Part shown: positions 29,733 to 39,840 of the stretch, piece by piece | How the letters are laid out: each line of letters starts with the position of its first letter | Numbering within the stretch: position 1 is the first letter of the stretch | Origin: Halococcus salifodinae DSM 8989 | GTDB lineage: Archaea > Halobacteriota > Halobacteria > Halobacteriales > Halococcaceae | DNA length: 64,000 nt | Direction of reading: 5' to 3' | Assembly (NCBI RefSeq): GCF_000336935.1 | Contig: NZ_AOME01000015.1 | Location: 79,718-143,717, forward strand | Notes under the pieces: generated by a model | What the model saw: only the letters and a program-made list of their open reading frames with translations | Told to the model about the DNA's origin: nothing | The model's database searches: none | Made by a program: the position numbers and the translations under genes

Positions 29733-30031
29733 ATGAGTAAAGTTACCAACCGAGGCGAATCCACGATGAACGAAGACATCTACCAGTACTCCGGCGAGGC
29801 AACCGAGGGCAGCTACGACGTGCAGCAATGGATTCTCGCTGGAGAGTGCGTCCGTGGGTTACTCGCGGTGTTCGACCCCGACGAGTCGCCGTGGATCGCC
29901 GCGGACGCCGACTCGACGGTTCGGGACACCGACACCGTTCCGTGTCGCTGTGGCGGTTCACAGACCAACCGTTCTGTGACGGAACACACGCAGCGTCCGG
30001 GTTTTCGACCGAAGCACGATCCAATCAGTGA
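29733..30031 (+). pseudogene. Broken (4Fe-4S)/CDGSH iron-sulfur protein
   Basis: The first frame (from ATG 29,733 or 29,766) reads YDVQQWILAGECVRGLLAVFDPDESPWI, the divergent mono-cluster ferredoxin domain in which family members have CIHAxEC; the first cysteine is replaced by tryptophan. It then jumps directly to PCRCGGS, the start of a CDGSH zinc/iron-sulfur finger, skipping the usual middle region. Within that finger the frame breaks: the second half (QPFCDGTHAASGF) continues in the next frame, because there are 8 instead of 9 bases between the serine codon and the proline codon (about 29,960-29,967). Missing cysteine, internal deletion and one-base deletion together point to a decaying gene rather than only a base-call error. 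Confidence 0.75.
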
Positions 30032-30120
30032 CACCGCACTACAACCGATGATTCACGAGCGTTCTGCTGTTTCTCTCCGTGGTCGATCGGTGAACGACCG
30101 AGCAGGAACGCTGTAGCGAC

Positions 30121-30903
30121 ATGGTGCTCGGCTTTTCGACGGACGTCCTCGTTCTCATCGCGATCGTCGTGTTCTTCGCCGGCGCCGTTACCGGCGTGAC
30201 CGGGTTCGGCTATGCGCTCATCGGAACGGTCGGATCGGCAGCCGTCCTCGAACCACAGCAGGCCGTCGTTCTCATGATCATCCCCGTGTTCGTTTCGAAC
30301 ATCCCCCTCGTGCGTGAGCTCAGCCGCGAACAGTTGCGGACCTGCGGGCGTCGATTTACGCCGTTCATCGTGGCGGCCGCCGTTGGAACCGTCGTCGGGA
30401 TGGCCATCCTCCAGTGGATTCCGACCGCGCTGCTCACGCTTGCGCTCGGCGTGTTCACGGTGGGCTACGTCGTGTTCACGCAGGACGCGGTCCCGATTCC
30501 GGGCAAGGGATACGTCACATCGAACGCCTTCGAACAGTACCCGAACGCCCAGATCGGAATCGGCTTCGGTAGCGGACTGATCTTCGGGGCGAGTAACGTC
30601 GGCGTCTCGATGGTTGCCTATCTCGATAGCCTCGACCTCAGGCGATCGATCTTCGTGGGTGTGCTCGCCCTGATCTTCCTCGGGATTTCGTCGATTCGCG
30701 TCGGCGCGGCATGGCTGCTTGACCTCTACGGCTCGGGAGCGCTCGTGTGGCTGTCGGTCGGTGTGGCACTCGTCGGACTCGTTGGCGTGGCGAGCGGCCA
30801 ACGGATCCGCCACCTGCTGCCGGAGCGATACGTCGACGGATTCGTGTTGGTGTTGCTGGTCGTCATCGGAATCCGACTCATCGCTACCGGTATCGGCGTC
30901 TGA
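30121..30903 (+). CDS. TauE/SafE family anion exporter
   Basis: 260-residue integral membrane protein with about eight helices and the family's internal duplication: VVFFAGAVTGVTGFGYALIGT in the first half and GIGFGSGLIFGASNVGVSMV in the second. Characterised members export sulfite, sulfoacetate or related organosulfur anions, but the family is broad. It follows the broken iron-sulfur gene by 90 bp in the same direction. No sulfur-metabolism genes are adjacent, so substrate is open. Confidence 0.85.
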   Translation: MVLGFSTDVLVLIAIVVFFAGAVTGVTGFGYALIGTVGSAAVLEPQQAVVLMIIPVFVSNIPLVRELSREQLRTCGRRFTPFIVAAAVGTVVGMAILQWIPTALLTLALGVFTVGYVVFTQDAVPIPGKGYVTSNAFEQYPNAQIGIGFGSGLIFGASNVGVSMVAYLDSLDLRRSIFVGVLALIFLGISSIRVGAAWLLDLYGSGALVWLSVGVALVGLVGVASGQRIRHLLPERYVDGFVLVLLVVIGIRLIATGIGV

Positions 30904-31455
30904 GGGTGAACTTCGAGCGAGCAACGGACGTGTGGCGGTTCTGCTGAATTTTTTCGGAATACGACGGTGATCGCTCGTAGCAATCCCTCGGCCAGCCCGC
31001 ACGAAGCCTGCTCTGACGTTCGGATTGAACCGTCTCGTATGCGCGAGCCACGAACAGCACAGTGAGAACGAAAAGCGCGTTACGCGGCGACTTTCACGGC
31101 CGTTTCGCCGTCGATTCCCATTCTGACTTCGACATACCGGTGAACAGAGCGTCCTCGGCCCATAACAGTAGAACGATCTGCCGAATGGAGCGGCCACACC
31201 GACCTATTCAGTGTATTCGATCATCTGACCTGTTCGGCTGGGTGTTCCCCAGAAATACGAGTGCCGAACCTCAGGACGGCCGTCACAGAGATTTTCTATC
31301 GCGATAAACGATTTATCGGCCGATCTGCGGCCTTCCTCCGGCCCCGATATCGCTGAGCAGCGCCCCTGGAAGAGCGATACTGAGATCGACGAGCGGCCGA
31401 GACGGTGTCACCACTGGACGCGTGCTCGATCACAGAGAAACTCGATTTCAACCGC
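30904..31455. other. Intergenic region, no gene seen
   Basis: A 550-bp gap between the convergent tauE-like gene and alaS. Open frames in it have no family signal. It contains several short T-rich stretches (GAATTTTTTCGG at about 30,947) that could terminate the tauE-like transcript. Nothing further can be supported. Confidence 0.5.
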
Positions 31456-34233
31456 TCAGGCGTTCAGCACCTGGCGAAGCACGTCGGGAGCCGCCTCGAG
31501 CGTCGCGTCCAACTCCCCGGCCTGTGGCCCGCCGCCCTGGGCGAAATCCGGCGGGCCGCCACCGCCGCCGCCGACCCGTGCAGCCAGCTCGCCGACGACG
31601 TCGCCAGCATCGATCCCGACCCCGTCCGGAACGGCGACGACGAACTGTGCGCCGTCGGCCGCACTCCCGACGACGGCGACATCGCCGCCCTCGACGATCG
31701 CGGTCGCGGTCGCCTGGAGTTCGTCGGGCGAGGCGTCCATCCGTTGAATCACGGCCGTCGCGTCCCCGAGGTCGACCTCCTCGCCGACACCGCCAGCTGC
31801 GCGCGCCTCCGCGAGCTGGGCTTCGAGGTCCTCGATGCGCTTGCCGCGCTCCTTCCACTCGGTGAAGAAGCGGTCGGCGGTCTCGGGCACCTCACTCGGC
31901 GTGACGTCGAAGGCCTCGGCCGCACCCGAGAGCGCGTCCTCGGTGTCCTGAGTCGCTTCGATCGCCGCTTCGCCCGCCGCGAACGCGAGCCGCTCGACGC
32001 CGTCCTGAACCCGTTCGGTATTCAGGAGCTTGATCGTGCCGATGTCGCCCGTCCGAGCGACGTGGGTCCCCCCGCAGGCTTGGACGTCGTCGGCGACGTG
32101 GATCAACCGGATGCGCTCGCCCGGCGGGATCCCGCCCTGGTAGAGGTCGAACCCGTGCTCGTCCTCGGCGTCGTGGCGGTCGGGCCACTCCGCTGTGACC
32201 GAGACGTTCTCGCGGACGAGCGCGTTGGCACGGTGTTCGATCGCCTTCGCCTGCTCGCGGTCGATCCGGTCGTAATGGCGGACATCGATCCGCGAGCGCT
32301 CGACACCCTTCTGCGCGCCGGCCTGACGGATGTGCTCGCCGAGTATCTGACGCGCGGCGTGGATCACGATGTGGGTCGCGGTGTGGTTGCGCATCAACTG
32401 TCGCCGTCGCCCGCCATCGATGCGGCCGCGGACGAACTCGCCGGTGCCGGGGTTCGCGTCGGCATGGTGGACGATCACGTCGCCCTCACGCTGGACGTCC
32501 TCGACTTCCACCGTTACATCGTCGGTCGACAGTGACCCGATGTCGGCGGGCTGACCGCCACCCTCCGGGTAGAAGAGGGTCCGATCGAGCACCACGTCGT
32601 AGCCGTCGTCGCGTTCGAAGGTGTCGAGCACCATCGCCTCGAACTCCGTGCGCTCCTGATCGTCGTAGTAGAGCTGTTCGGTCTCGGGGAGATCGGCGAT
32701 CCGCTCGTCGACTCCCGCTTCGATGGCCTCGTCCACGCCTTCCTCCCCGTGACGTGCGGCCACGAGGCTGTAGAAGTCGTCGGGCACCGATACTGCGGCA
32801 CCCTTCTCGCGGGCGATCTCGGCGACCATGTCGGGCTGGATTCCATGCGAATCGTACAGCTCGATCAGCTCTTCAGTGGGGATCGACTCGTCGCGCTCGG
32901 CGTACTCCTCGGCGAGCTGGCGAACCCGTCGCCCGCCGCGTTCGAGCGTCTCGCGGTACTTCTCGACCTCGGTCCGGACGATGTCCCGGATCGTGTCGCG
33001 GTTCTCGTAGCCCAGCCGCTCGGCCTGCATGTCGACCAGCTCGTCGAGCGGTGCGTCGACCCCGACAGTATCGGTCAGTCGCTTGGTTCGTCGGAGCACC
33101 ATCCGTGCGAGATAGCCTGTGCCGACGTTGGAAGGTACGATCTCGTCGCCGAGCATATAGGCTAAGGTCCGGCAGTGATCCGCGATGGCGTAGATGGCTT
33201 CGAGCGGTTCGAGCAGCTCGCGGAGCTCGTCGACGTCGACTCCGATCTGCTCGGCGATCGTCCCGCGGGCGCGTTCGGCGTCCTCGGCCTCGTCGATGTC
33301 CATGTGCCCCGCGAGCGTCGCCGCCCGGGTGACGATCTCCTCCTGATCGTCGGTGTGATCGATCCCGGCGTTTTCCTTCAGGAACCCGATCATGTCGGGG
33401 TAGATCGCCTCGTACACGGTGGGGGTGCCCTGGGAGACCCACGTCCAGCGTTCGAGGCCGTAGCCGGTGTCGACGATGTAGGTGTCCATCGGCGAGTAGG
33501 TGTTGCCGTCCTTCAGTTCGTACTCGCCGTCGGGGTCTTGCTCCATCGACATGAACACGAGCGTGGCGAGCTCCACTCCCCGATAGATGACCTCGATCGC
33601 GGGTCCGGCGTTGCCGCCGCCGACCCACGGATCCTCGATATAGGTGATCTCCTCGATGTCCACGCCCATCGACTCGAAGAACTCGTCGCAGTATCTGACT
33701 GTCTGATCCTTCCAGTAAACCTCGCCCTCGTAGGCGTACTGGTCGGGATCGTCGAGGTCCTCGCGCGCGTTGAACGCGTGGTGAGCCATCATCTCGAACG
33801 CCATCGTGTGTCTCCCTGTTTTGCCGACGTTGTCGATGTCCTGCATCCGGATGCAGGGCTGGCTGATCGTCAGCGGGTTCGCCGGCGGCGGGGTTTCGCC
33901 GCTCGTCACCAGCGGCTGGAAGTCGTAGATCGAGGCCTGCGTCAGGAGAACGTCGTCACGCCACCGGTTCGCGGCCACAGGGTAGGGCTCGATCCGTTCG
34001 TGGTCGTGGTCCTCGAAGAAGGAGAGAAACGCCTCGCGCATTTCTTTCAAACTATACTCCTCGTCGAGGCTCGGGTTCCCGATGAACGCGTACTCCGCAC
34101 AGGGTGGTTCGCCGCAGGTCTCGCGATCCTCGTCGCGCGTCCAGAAGAAATCCCCACAGTCAGGACACTCCTTTCTGGTGAACCCCTCCTCCTCGAAGTA
34201 CTCCAGGCGGTACTCGGCTTCGAGCGTACTCAT
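31456..34233 (-). CDS. alaS: Alanyl-tRNA synthetase
   Basis: 925 residues, the archaeal class of AlaRS with an N-terminal zinc-binding extension ([23 protein letters not shown]). Class II motifs are in [26 protein letters not shown] [14 protein letters not shown] and the motif 3 region. The editing domain has [11 protein letters not shown] and [13 protein letters not shown], which coordinate zinc to hydrolyse mischarged Ser- or Gly-tRNA. The C-terminal C-Ala domain ends [16 protein letters not shown], the glycine-rich cap typical of AlaRS. Divergent from tspO. Confidence 0.97.
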   Translation of the reverse strand: MSTLEAEYRLEYFEEEGFTRKECPDCGDFFWTRDEDRETCGEPPCAEYAFIGNPSLDEEYSLKEMREAFLSFFEDHDHERIEPYPVAANRWRDDVLLTQASIYDFQPLVTSGETPPPANPLTISQPCIRMQDIDNVGKTGRHTMAFEMMAHHAFNAREDLDDPDQYAYEGEVYWKDQTVRYCDEFFESMGVDIEEITYIEDPWVGGGNAGPAIEVIYRGVELATLVFMSMEQDPDGEYELKDGNTYSPMDTYIVDTGYGLERWTWVSQGTPTVYEAIYPDMIGFLKENAGIDHTDDQEEIVTRAATLAGHMDIDEAEDAERARGTIAEQIGVDVDELRELLEPLEAIYAIADHCRTLAYMLGDEIVPSNVGTGYLARMVLRRTKRLTDTVGVDAPLDELVDMQAERLGYENRDTIRDIVRTEVEKYRETLERGGRRVRQLAEEYAERDESIPTEELIELYDSHGIQPDMVAEIAREKGAAVSVPDDFYSLVAARHGEEGVDEAIEAGVDERIADLPETEQLYYDDQERTEFEAMVLDTFERDDGYDVVLDRTLFYPEGGGQPADIGSLSTDDVTVEVEDVQREGDVIVHHADANPGTGEFVRGRIDGGRRRQLMRNHTATHIVIHAARQILGEHIRQAGAQKGVERSRIDVRHYDRIDREQAKAIEHRANALVRENVSVTAEWPDRHDAEDEHGFDLYQGGIPPGERIRLIHVADDVQACGGTHVARTGDIGTIKLLNTERVQDGVERLAFAAGEAAIEATQDTEDALSGAAEAFDVTPSEVPETADRFFTEWKERGKRIEDLEAQLAEARAAGGVGEEVDLGDATAVIQRMDASPDELQATATAIVEGGDVAVVGSAADGAQFVVAVPDGVGIDAGDVVGELAARVGGGGGGPPDFAQGGGPQAGELDATLEAAPDVLRQVLNA

Positions 34234-34379
34234 GGTATCCCGTCATACCCGCGTTCGCCTAAAACAGTTGCGTACCGTTCGCGGAGCGTCGATTCGTCGC
34301 CTCGCCGAGTGGTTTCGCGAGTGGGGACGTGGCCCCTGCCCGACGGTAGCACTAACTGTTCGGCCCGCGTAGACGACCC

Positions 34380-34889
34380 ATGTCGACCACCCGCGACGGG
34401 CGGCTCGCGCTTCCCGAGCGTCGACCGCTCCTCACGATCGCCGGCGTCGTCGGGGCCTGCGTCGTGCTCGGTGCGGCGGGCGGGCTCATCACGGCTCCGC
34501 AGATCGAGACGTGGTACGCGACCCTCGACAAACCGGGATTCACCCCGCCGAGCTGGGTGTTCGGTCCGGTCTGGACGCTGCTCTACGCACTCCAGGGCGT
34601 CGCCGCGTGGCTGATCTGGCGGTCGGGCCTCGATCGCCGCATCGTCCGGCTCGCGCTCGGGCTGTTCACCGTCCAGTTCGTGTGCAACCTCGCGTGGTCG
34701 CCCGCGTTCTTCGGGCTCGAATCCCCGATCCTCGGTCTCGTCGTGATCGTGCCGCTGTGGATCGTGATCGTCGCCACTGTGGTCGCGTTCTCGCGAGTCG
34801 ATTGGCGTGCCGCCGCCCTGCTGGTACCGTATCTCGCGTGGGTCAGTTTCGCGACGGCGCTGAACTACGCGATCTGGACGCTGAACTGA
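34380..34889 (+). CDS. tspO: TspO/MBR family tryptophan-rich sensory protein
   Basis: 169 residues, five transmembrane helices. Family signatures: WYATLDKPGFTPPSWVFGPVWTLLYALQGVAAWL with conserved Trp/Pro residues, FTVQFVCNLAWSPAFFGLESPILGL, and the last helix ending ALNYAIWTLN. TspO proteins bind porphyrins and act in light or oxidative stress responses; in haloarchaea the role is not defined. The divergent gene is alaS, with 147 bp between starts. Confidence 0.93.
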   Translation: MSTTRDGRLALPERRPLLTIAGVVGACVVLGAAGGLITAPQIETWYATLDKPGFTPPSWVFGPVWTLLYALQGVAAWLIWRSGLDRRIVRLALGLFTVQFVCNLAWSPAFFGLESPILGLVVIVPLWIVIVATVVAFSRVDWRAAALLVPYLAWVSFATALNYAIWTLN

Positions 34890-35056
34890 CCCCGTTGGAT
34901 TCGTTTTGTGGGGGCGACGAGCATTAGCTGGCACCCTCCTTCGTCTCGCCACTGGACCGCCGAGCGACGAACGACGGCCGCGTCAGGCGGAAAATCGCCC
35001 TGCAGCGTTCGTCGGAAGGTGTGAGCACCACTATAAAATCCGCAGAGAGCAAGTGA

Positions 35057-36676
35057 CTACTCTGAGACGATCAGCGGCTGGACGATGCCGAGCACCTGGT
35101 CCATGTTCCGCGCCATGTCGAAGGCGTTCGGCATCGAACTGCCGGGAATGAGCGCCCTGAAGTAGCTGGTGTGGCGCGCCTCGACCGAGTGGATCGACAG
35201 CGCCGCCGCGACCACGTCGTCGTTTTCGATGAGCGGTCCCGCACCGGCGTACGCCGACGTCCCGACCGCCTCGACGCGGGCGGAGAACTTGACGAACTCT
35301 TCGAGGTTCGAGTACGGGAACTCGTACTCGGCGGCCTCAACTGGGGTGCCGCCGAGGTCGTTGATCGTCTGGGTGAGCGCTTCGACGTGGGCCTCCTCGT
35401 GATCGCGAACCGAACTGATCTCCTGGAACGTCGCGTACCGGAGTTTCGGGTTCGCGAACTGCTTGCCGATGGCGTCGGCGTTCTCGATGTCGCTCTCGGA
35501 GTACTCGTCGAGGAACTCGTTGTAGTAGGCCGCCTCAAGGTGTTCGAGCGCCAGCGCGAAGTTCAGGATGTCGACGTCGGTGACGTCGCCCATGTCACCC
35601 ATGCCATTCGTGTCGCCTTTGTCGTCCTCCTTGGCGACGGGCATCGCCGAGCCGACTTCGAGGTCGATGCGGTAGAGTTTCGTCTCACCGTCGACGGCGA
35701 TCAGCGCGTAGGCGGCTCCGTCAGTACCCGAAATATCGAAGCCGTTGACGGCGTTGGCGTCGATACCGAGGTCGCCGATGGTGGTCAGTCCACTGGTGGT
35801 GTCGGAGTCCGGGCTCGCATCCTGTCGGACGAGCACGTCGAGGTTGCTGTCGATGTCGTACAGCGTCGTATCGCTCGGATCCGCGACACTGTTGGTGTAC
35901 CCCGAGGCACTGAGCTGTGGGGCGGTGCCGGCGTTGTCGTCGCCGTCCATGTAGAACGTATCGGGGTCCTGGCGGACGATCGAGCCGTCGTCGGCACTCG
36001 TGACGAAACTGTCGCTGTCGGTCGTCACGATCCGGATCGCGTCCGCGACCGGATTGAAGTCGAACCCGATGCCGTCGATGAGATCCGTATCGGGGTAGTC
36101 CGCCGACCCCACAGTATTGGCCGAGACCGAACCTCCGGATTTGTTCGGCATCCCCACCGTATAGAGCGTGCCGTCCTCACCCAGCGCGTAGAGTTTGCCG
36201 TCGGACGGGCGGTAATCGACCCCGACGAGCAGGGTGTCGCCGCTCACACCATCGATTCGGCTACTCTTATCGGTGTGAATCGCGCCCGAGTCGAGATCGA
36301 CCGGGACGAGCGCGTTCGCGGTGCCGTCCTCGACGGCGACCAACGCGACCGCGTGTTCCATGTCCGCGTCTTTGTTTTTGTCCTGCTTGGAGGGGACGAG
36401 CGTGAGACCATAGACGGGCGGTTCGTGATCCGCGGCGGCGATACCGGTCCCGAGCGACCCGAGAGCAACCGCCGTGACACCCGCTTTCGCCGTGTTGCTC
36501 ATGAACGATCGCCGATCCAAGGCGCTGCCAACACGAGTAAGCAGACCCTGTGTCGTCTCGTTCTCGCGATCGATATCGTCCTGTTCGTGAGTAGCATTGT
36601 CGAACTTGAACTCGCTGAGGTCGGCGAAGCTCTCGCCGGCCTCGATGCGTTCCGCGATGGTTTCTTCGGAAGTCAT
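35057..36676 (-). CDS. Tat-exported DUF4394 domain fused to ferritin-like domain
   Basis: 539 residues from the ATG at 36,676. A twin-arginine signal (DRRSFMSNTAKAGVTAVALGSLG; RR at 55-56) sits after a 50-residue pre-sequence, so it should be folded before export. Residues about 85-335 are a DUF4394 propeller-like module with repeated GVDYRPSDGKLYALGEDGTLYTV and GIGFDFNPVADAIRIVTT units. Residues about 350-530 are a ferritin-like four-helix domain: LNFALALEHLEAAYYNEFL, SSVRDHEEAHVEAL and VEARHTSYFRAL supply Glu/His positions for a diiron centre. The pairing suggests an extracellular oxidase or metal store; no substrate is known. Stands alone, with an AT-rich upstream region. Confidence 0.88.
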   Translation of the reverse strand: MTSEETIAERIEAGESFADLSEFKFDNATHEQDDIDRENETTQGLLTRVGSALDRRSFMSNTAKAGVTAVALGSLGTGIAAADHEPPVYGLTLVPSKQDKNKDADMEHAVALVAVEDGTANALVPVDLDSGAIHTDKSSRIDGVSGDTLLVGVDYRPSDGKLYALGEDGTLYTVGMPNKSGGSVSANTVGSADYPDTDLIDGIGFDFNPVADAIRIVTTDSDSFVTSADDGSIVRQDPDTFYMDGDDNAGTAPQLSASGYTNSVADPSDTTLYDIDSNLDVLVRQDASPDSDTTSGLTTIGDLGIDANAVNGFDISGTDGAAYALIAVDGETKLYRIDLEVGSAMPVAKEDDKGDTNGMGDMGDVTDVDILNFALALEHLEAAYYNEFLDEYSESDIENADAIGKQFANPKLRYATFQEISSVRDHEEAHVEALTQTINDLGGTPVEAAEYEFPYSNLEEFVKFSARVEAVGTSAYAGAGPLIENDDVVAAALSIHSVEARHTSYFRALIPGSSMPNAFDMARNMDQVLGIVQPLIVSE

Positions 36677-37092
36677 TGGTGGTTCCACCGCTCATCCAAT
36701 CGAACGGGGGGATCTAATGGCTATTCCGAACATCTCCCCATATCGCTCCGAAACTATACCCAAATCCGACCCAAATGAGGACGATCCGATATGACATTCG
36801 CCGGATAATGACACTCGCTCATTTAGCACGATAATGGTCGGAAACAGACTGGTCCCGAGTAAGTGATTGCACGTTCGATGTCTGAACATTGTTGAAATCC
36901 AGATCCAAGGCTGTACATTAAAAATTACTGGGGAATAGTAGTATGATGAATGATTGAATCGGGGCACCGTGATCGACTGTTCTCGGTTCTCAGTACTGCT
37001 TCGGCGGACACAACTCCGTGTTTCATAGCACGTTACTGAACGACTGTTCCGATCGGTACGCTTACCATACTTGGGTAGATTCTAGCTTGGCA
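36677..37092. other. AT-rich intergenic region between divergent genes
   Basis: About 415 bp, notably AT-rich from 36,770 to 36,960 (for example CATTAAAAATTACT near 36,914-36,927). It must hold the promoters of the Tat-exported ferritin fusion (leftward) and the small winged-helix gene (rightward). No gene or clear repeat is seen. Confidence 0.5.
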
Positions 37093-37368
37093 ATGGAGGC
37101 CGTCCTGTGGTACGTATTCGTTGGCACCCGCGGCGGTGAGAACAGGGCACGTCTCCTCCGGGCACTCGACGACCAGCCACGCAACCCGAACCAGTTGGCA
37201 GACGACCTGAATCTCGATTACACGACGGTCAGACACCACTTGGACGTGCTCGTGGAAAACGACGTTCTCAGAAACAGCGGCGACGAGCATGGTGCGATCT
37301 ATCTCCCGACGGACCGGGCACGAACCAACTGGGAAATGGTCGAGGAAATCATCGAGCAGGTGGAGTGA
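37093..37368 (+). CDS. Winged-helix DNA-binding protein (ArsR-like)
   Basis: 91 residues from the ATG at 37,093 (MEAVLWYVFVGTRGGENRARLLRAL), the usual length for this haloarchaeal family. The helix-turn-helix reads NQLADDLNLDYTTVRHHLDVLVENDVL, followed by a beta-wing and an ending ANWEMVEEIIEQV-like helix (here RTNWEMVEEIIEQVE). Probably a transcription regulator of the downstream membrane gene, with which it forms a two-gene unit 58 bp apart. Signal unknown. Confidence 0.88.
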   Translation: MEAVLWYVFVGTRGGENRARLLRALDDQPRNPNQLADDLNLDYTTVRHHLDVLVENDVLRNSGDEHGAIYLPTDRARTNWEMVEEIIEQVE

Positions 37369-37426
37369 GTATGGTAGAAATTAGGACAACCCATAAACCG
37401 ACAGAAAACTGGACTCGGGTGAGTAG

Positions 37427-37738
37427 ATGGACGTATTAGTGACGCTTCTGCGCCTTTCGGCCGCACTCAGCGTAGTGCTCTTGGTGGGTCTCATCTACGT
37501 TTGGGGGCGGAACTACCTCATCTTCCGCTCGAAGCACGCGGTCGGGCTCCTCGTCTTCGCCGGCATCCTCCTGCTCCAGACCACCATCACGACGTATTTC
37601 TATACGTTCCACCCAGCGGTATCGGGTTGGGTGGCGAACTCAGAACTCGTGCATCCGCTCCCCCTATTCGTGATGTCGTCGGCACAGGTTCTTCAGCTCG
37701 GCGGCATCGTCTTCATCACTTGGGTTTCGTGGGATTAG
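37427..37738 (+). CDS. Small membrane protein paired with winged-helix regulator
   Basis: 103 residues with three transmembrane helices (LLRLSAALSVVLLVGLIYVWG; AVGLLVFAGILLLQTTITTYF; PLFVMSSAQVLQLGGIVFIT). Pairing with the preceding winged-helix gene suggests a membrane-sensed regulatory module, but no function is established. The stop TAG at 37,736-37,738 is followed in the same frame by about 90 further codons that look coding (see next entry). Confidence 0.8.
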   Translation: MDVLVTLLRLSAALSVVLLVGLIYVWGRNYLIFRSKHAVGLLVFAGILLLQTTITTYFYTFHPAVSGWVANSELVHPLPLFVMSSAQVLQLGGIVFITWVSWD

Positions 37739-38016
37739 CCCGACAGTGGAATCGAGATCAAGAGAACAGCGAACTTCTCCTCTCGGCCCAATATCGTAGA
37801 AGAATCCTTGCCCCCCAACTGGCGGTGGTTCTCGACGCAGCCACAGGTGACCGTCGAAATACCATTCTCTGTTTCTGGTGACGTTCAGCCCGGAAACTAC
37901 ACCCATTCGATCAGTATCTCGGGGCCGTCCGGCCCTGAAAATAGTGTAACCGAGAAATATACCACTACTGTGGTAAGCCACGCCCCCTCGAACCAAACTG
38001 AACTCGGGTCAGTGGC
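37739..38016 (+). pseudogene. Possible coding remnant, extracellular beta-domain-like
   Basis: In the same frame as the preceding small membrane protein, after its TAG stop, the DNA reads IEIKRTANFSSRPNIVEESL, PPNWRWFSTQPQVTVEIPFS, VSGDVQPGNYTHSISISGP and ENSVTEKYTTTVV without interruption for about 90 codons. The sequence has the alternating hydrophobic pattern and PGNY turn of secreted beta-sandwich domains and no start codon except a TTG at 37,808. It runs into the 3' end of rfcS. I read it as a truncated gene end; readthrough of the TAG is the less likely alternative. Confidence 0.35.
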
Positions 38017-38994
38017 TTACTCCGCTTCGAGTGCGAGCGACGCGAGCAGCGCTTCCAACTGGAGGCGCTCGTTCGCGCCCTGGGTGATCCGGTAGTCGGT
38101 CTCGCCGACGCGCTCCAGCAGTCGAACCGTGGCCGCGTCGTCGAGGTCGAACGACCACGCCGAGCGGTGGAGCTGGTCGATGACGTCGCCGCCACCCAAT
38201 CCGGCGTCGGTCAGGAGGTCGTCGAGCTTCGCCCGCGCGGCGGTGAAATCGCCGTCGAGCGCGCGCTCGACCATCGCTTCGATCTCTTCGGGCCGTGCGG
38301 TTGCGGTGATCCCGTACACCGCCTCGTCGTCGACCGCGCCCTCCGTCGTGGCCGCAGCCTGGAGTCCGTTCAACGCCTTCCGCATGTCACCGTCGGCGGC
38401 GTACACCAGCGCGTCGACGCCGTCGTCGGTCACCTCGATCCCCTCTCGCTCCGCGACCTGTCTGACGTACTCGCCCACCGCCTCCTCGGCGAGCGGGCCG
38501 AACCGGAACACCGCACACCGCGACTGGATCGGATCGATGATCTGACTGGAGTAGTTACACGAGAGGATGAAGCGGGTGTTGTTCGCGAACTGCTCCATCG
38601 TCCGCCGGAGCGCCGACTGGGCGTCGCTCGTGAGTGCGTCGGCCTCGTCGAGGAAGATGATCCGGTAGTCGTACCCCCCGAAACTGGTGCGGGCGAAGTC
38701 CTTGATCCGATCCCGCACGACGTCGATCCCGCGCTCGTCGCTCGCGTTGAGTTCGAGGAAGTTCTCGCGCCAGTCGTCGCCGTACACCTCCCGTGCGATC
38801 GCCATCGCGCTCGTGGTCTTGCCGACGCCGGCCGGCCCCGAAAACAGGAGATGGGGCAGATCGTTCTGGGCGACGTAGCTTTCGAGCCGACCAACGATGT
38901 TCTCGTGGCCGACGACGTTCGCGAGCGTCTCGGGGCGGTACTTCTCGATCCAGATCTCGTCCCGGCCGGCCGCCCCGGTCGCGCTCTCGCTCAT
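38017..38994 (-). CDS. rfcS: Replication factor C small subunit
   Basis: AAA+ clamp loader subunit that opens PCNA. 325 residues. RFC boxes: [20 protein letters not shown], Walker [17 protein letters not shown], Walker [12 protein letters not shown], the arginine-finger SRC in [25 protein letters not shown], followed by the lid and collar domains. Divergent from samp2, with about 120 bp between starts. Large subunit RfcL is not in the window. Confidence 0.97.
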   Translation of the reverse strand: MSESATGAAGRDEIWIEKYRPETLANVVGHENIVGRLESYVAQNDLPHLLFSGPAGVGKTTSAMAIAREVYGDDWRENFLELNASDERGIDVVRDRIKDFARTSFGGYDYRIIFLDEADALTSDAQSALRRTMEQFANNTRFILSCNYSSQIIDPIQSRCAVFRFGPLAEEAVGEYVRQVAEREGIEVTDDGVDALVYAADGDMRKALNGLQAAATTEGAVDDEAVYGITATARPEEIEAMVERALDGDFTAARAKLDDLLTDAGLGGGDVIDQLHRSAWSFDLDDAATVRLLERVGETDYRITQGANERLQLEALLASLALEAE

Positions 38995-39117
38995 ACCGAC
39001 CGGATGGCCGGCCCGCTCTTAAGCCACCCGAGACATCGACGCGGGAACGGACAGCGAAGCGGTACCGATCGACCGCGACGGCGACACGCTCAAGACCGCT
39101 CGCGGGCTGGCTCGGGT

Positions 39118-39309
39118 ATGATCACGGTCGACGTCGCTGGCGACGAAACGCACGAACTCGACGTCGAAGGAACGTACGCCGACCTGCTCGACGCCGTCGG
39201 GCTGGGGCCCCACGAGGCAACAGTACTGGTCGACGGTCGGCCCGTTCCCGAGGACCGTGCAATCGACGCCGACCGCGTTCGAGTGCTCCGGCTCATCAAG
39301 GGCGGGTGA
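39118..39309 (+). CDS. samp2: Ubiquitin-like small archaeal modifier protein SAMP2
   Basis: A 63-residue beta-grasp protein (MITVDVAGDETHELDVEGTY ... ATVLVDGRPVPEDRAIDADRVRVLRLIKGG) ending in the di-glycine required for adenylation by the E1-like UbaA. In Haloferax SAMP2 is both conjugated to protein lysines and used as a sulfur carrier for tRNA thiolation. The C-terminal GG is intact. Too short for many gene callers. Located between rfcS and a peroxiredoxin gene 36 bp downstream, possibly cotranscribed. Confidence 0.92.
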   Translation: MITVDVAGDETHELDVEGTYADLLDAVGLGPHEATVLVDGRPVPEDRAIDADRVRVLRLIKGG

Positions 39310-39345
39310 CCAAACGGCTTTGCTGCTTGCCCTCCAACCCCTCCC

Positions 39346-39840
39346 ATGTCCATCGCGCGACTCGATTTCGAGCTCCCGAACGTCGGTGCGGGGCCAGACC
39401 CGCTCTCCCTCGACGCGTTCGCCGCCGATTACGAGGCAAGCGTGCTCCTCTTCCAGCGCGATTATCACTGTGGCAACTGCAAGGACCAACTCCAGGACGT
39501 TGCCGAGCGCTACGACGAGTTCACCGAGCGCAACGTCGCCGTCGTCTCGATCCTTCCCGAGCCGAAGGCCCGTGCCCGCGAGTGGCAGGATTCATTCGAG
39601 CTTCCCTTCCCGCTGCTCGCGGACCCCGACGCCGATGTCGGCGAGCAGTCCGACCAGCCGACCCGATTCGGCGCGCTCGGTGAGCTCCACGACCTCGTCG
39701 GTCGGATGCCCCAGACCGTGATCCTCGACACCCGCAACGACGCGCTCGACACCCACTCGATTCACGAAGGCGATACGCCGTCCGATCGTCCCTCGATCGA
39801 CGCGATGCTCGGCGAACTCGACGATCTGCTCGCGGCGTGA
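39346..39840 (+). CDS. Peroxiredoxin family protein (AhpC/TSA type)
   Basis: 164-residue thioredoxin-fold protein. The active region RDYHCGNCKDQLQDV has a CxxC pair (Cys-Gly-Asn-Cys) rather than the single peroxidatic cysteine of typical peroxiredoxins, followed by AVVSILPEPKARAREWQ and FPLLADPDADVGE, which are typical of the redoxin superfamily. Likely a thiol peroxidase or disulfide reductase. Its stop overlaps the GTG start of the acetyltransferase (GTGA), so the two are translationally coupled. Cytosolic. Confidence 0.88.
   Translation: MSIARLDFELPNVGAGPDPLSLDAFAADYEASVLLFQRDYHCGNCKDQLQDVAERYDEFTERNVAVVSILPEPKARAREWQDSFELPFPLLADPDADVGEQSDQPTRFGALGELHDLVGRMPQTVILDTRNDALDTHSIHEGDTPSDRPSIDAMLGELDDLLAA

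Noticed and set aside
30025..31197. 390-codon minus-strand frame over the tauE-like gene
   Set aside because: Antisense of a clear membrane transporter; no conserved motifs.
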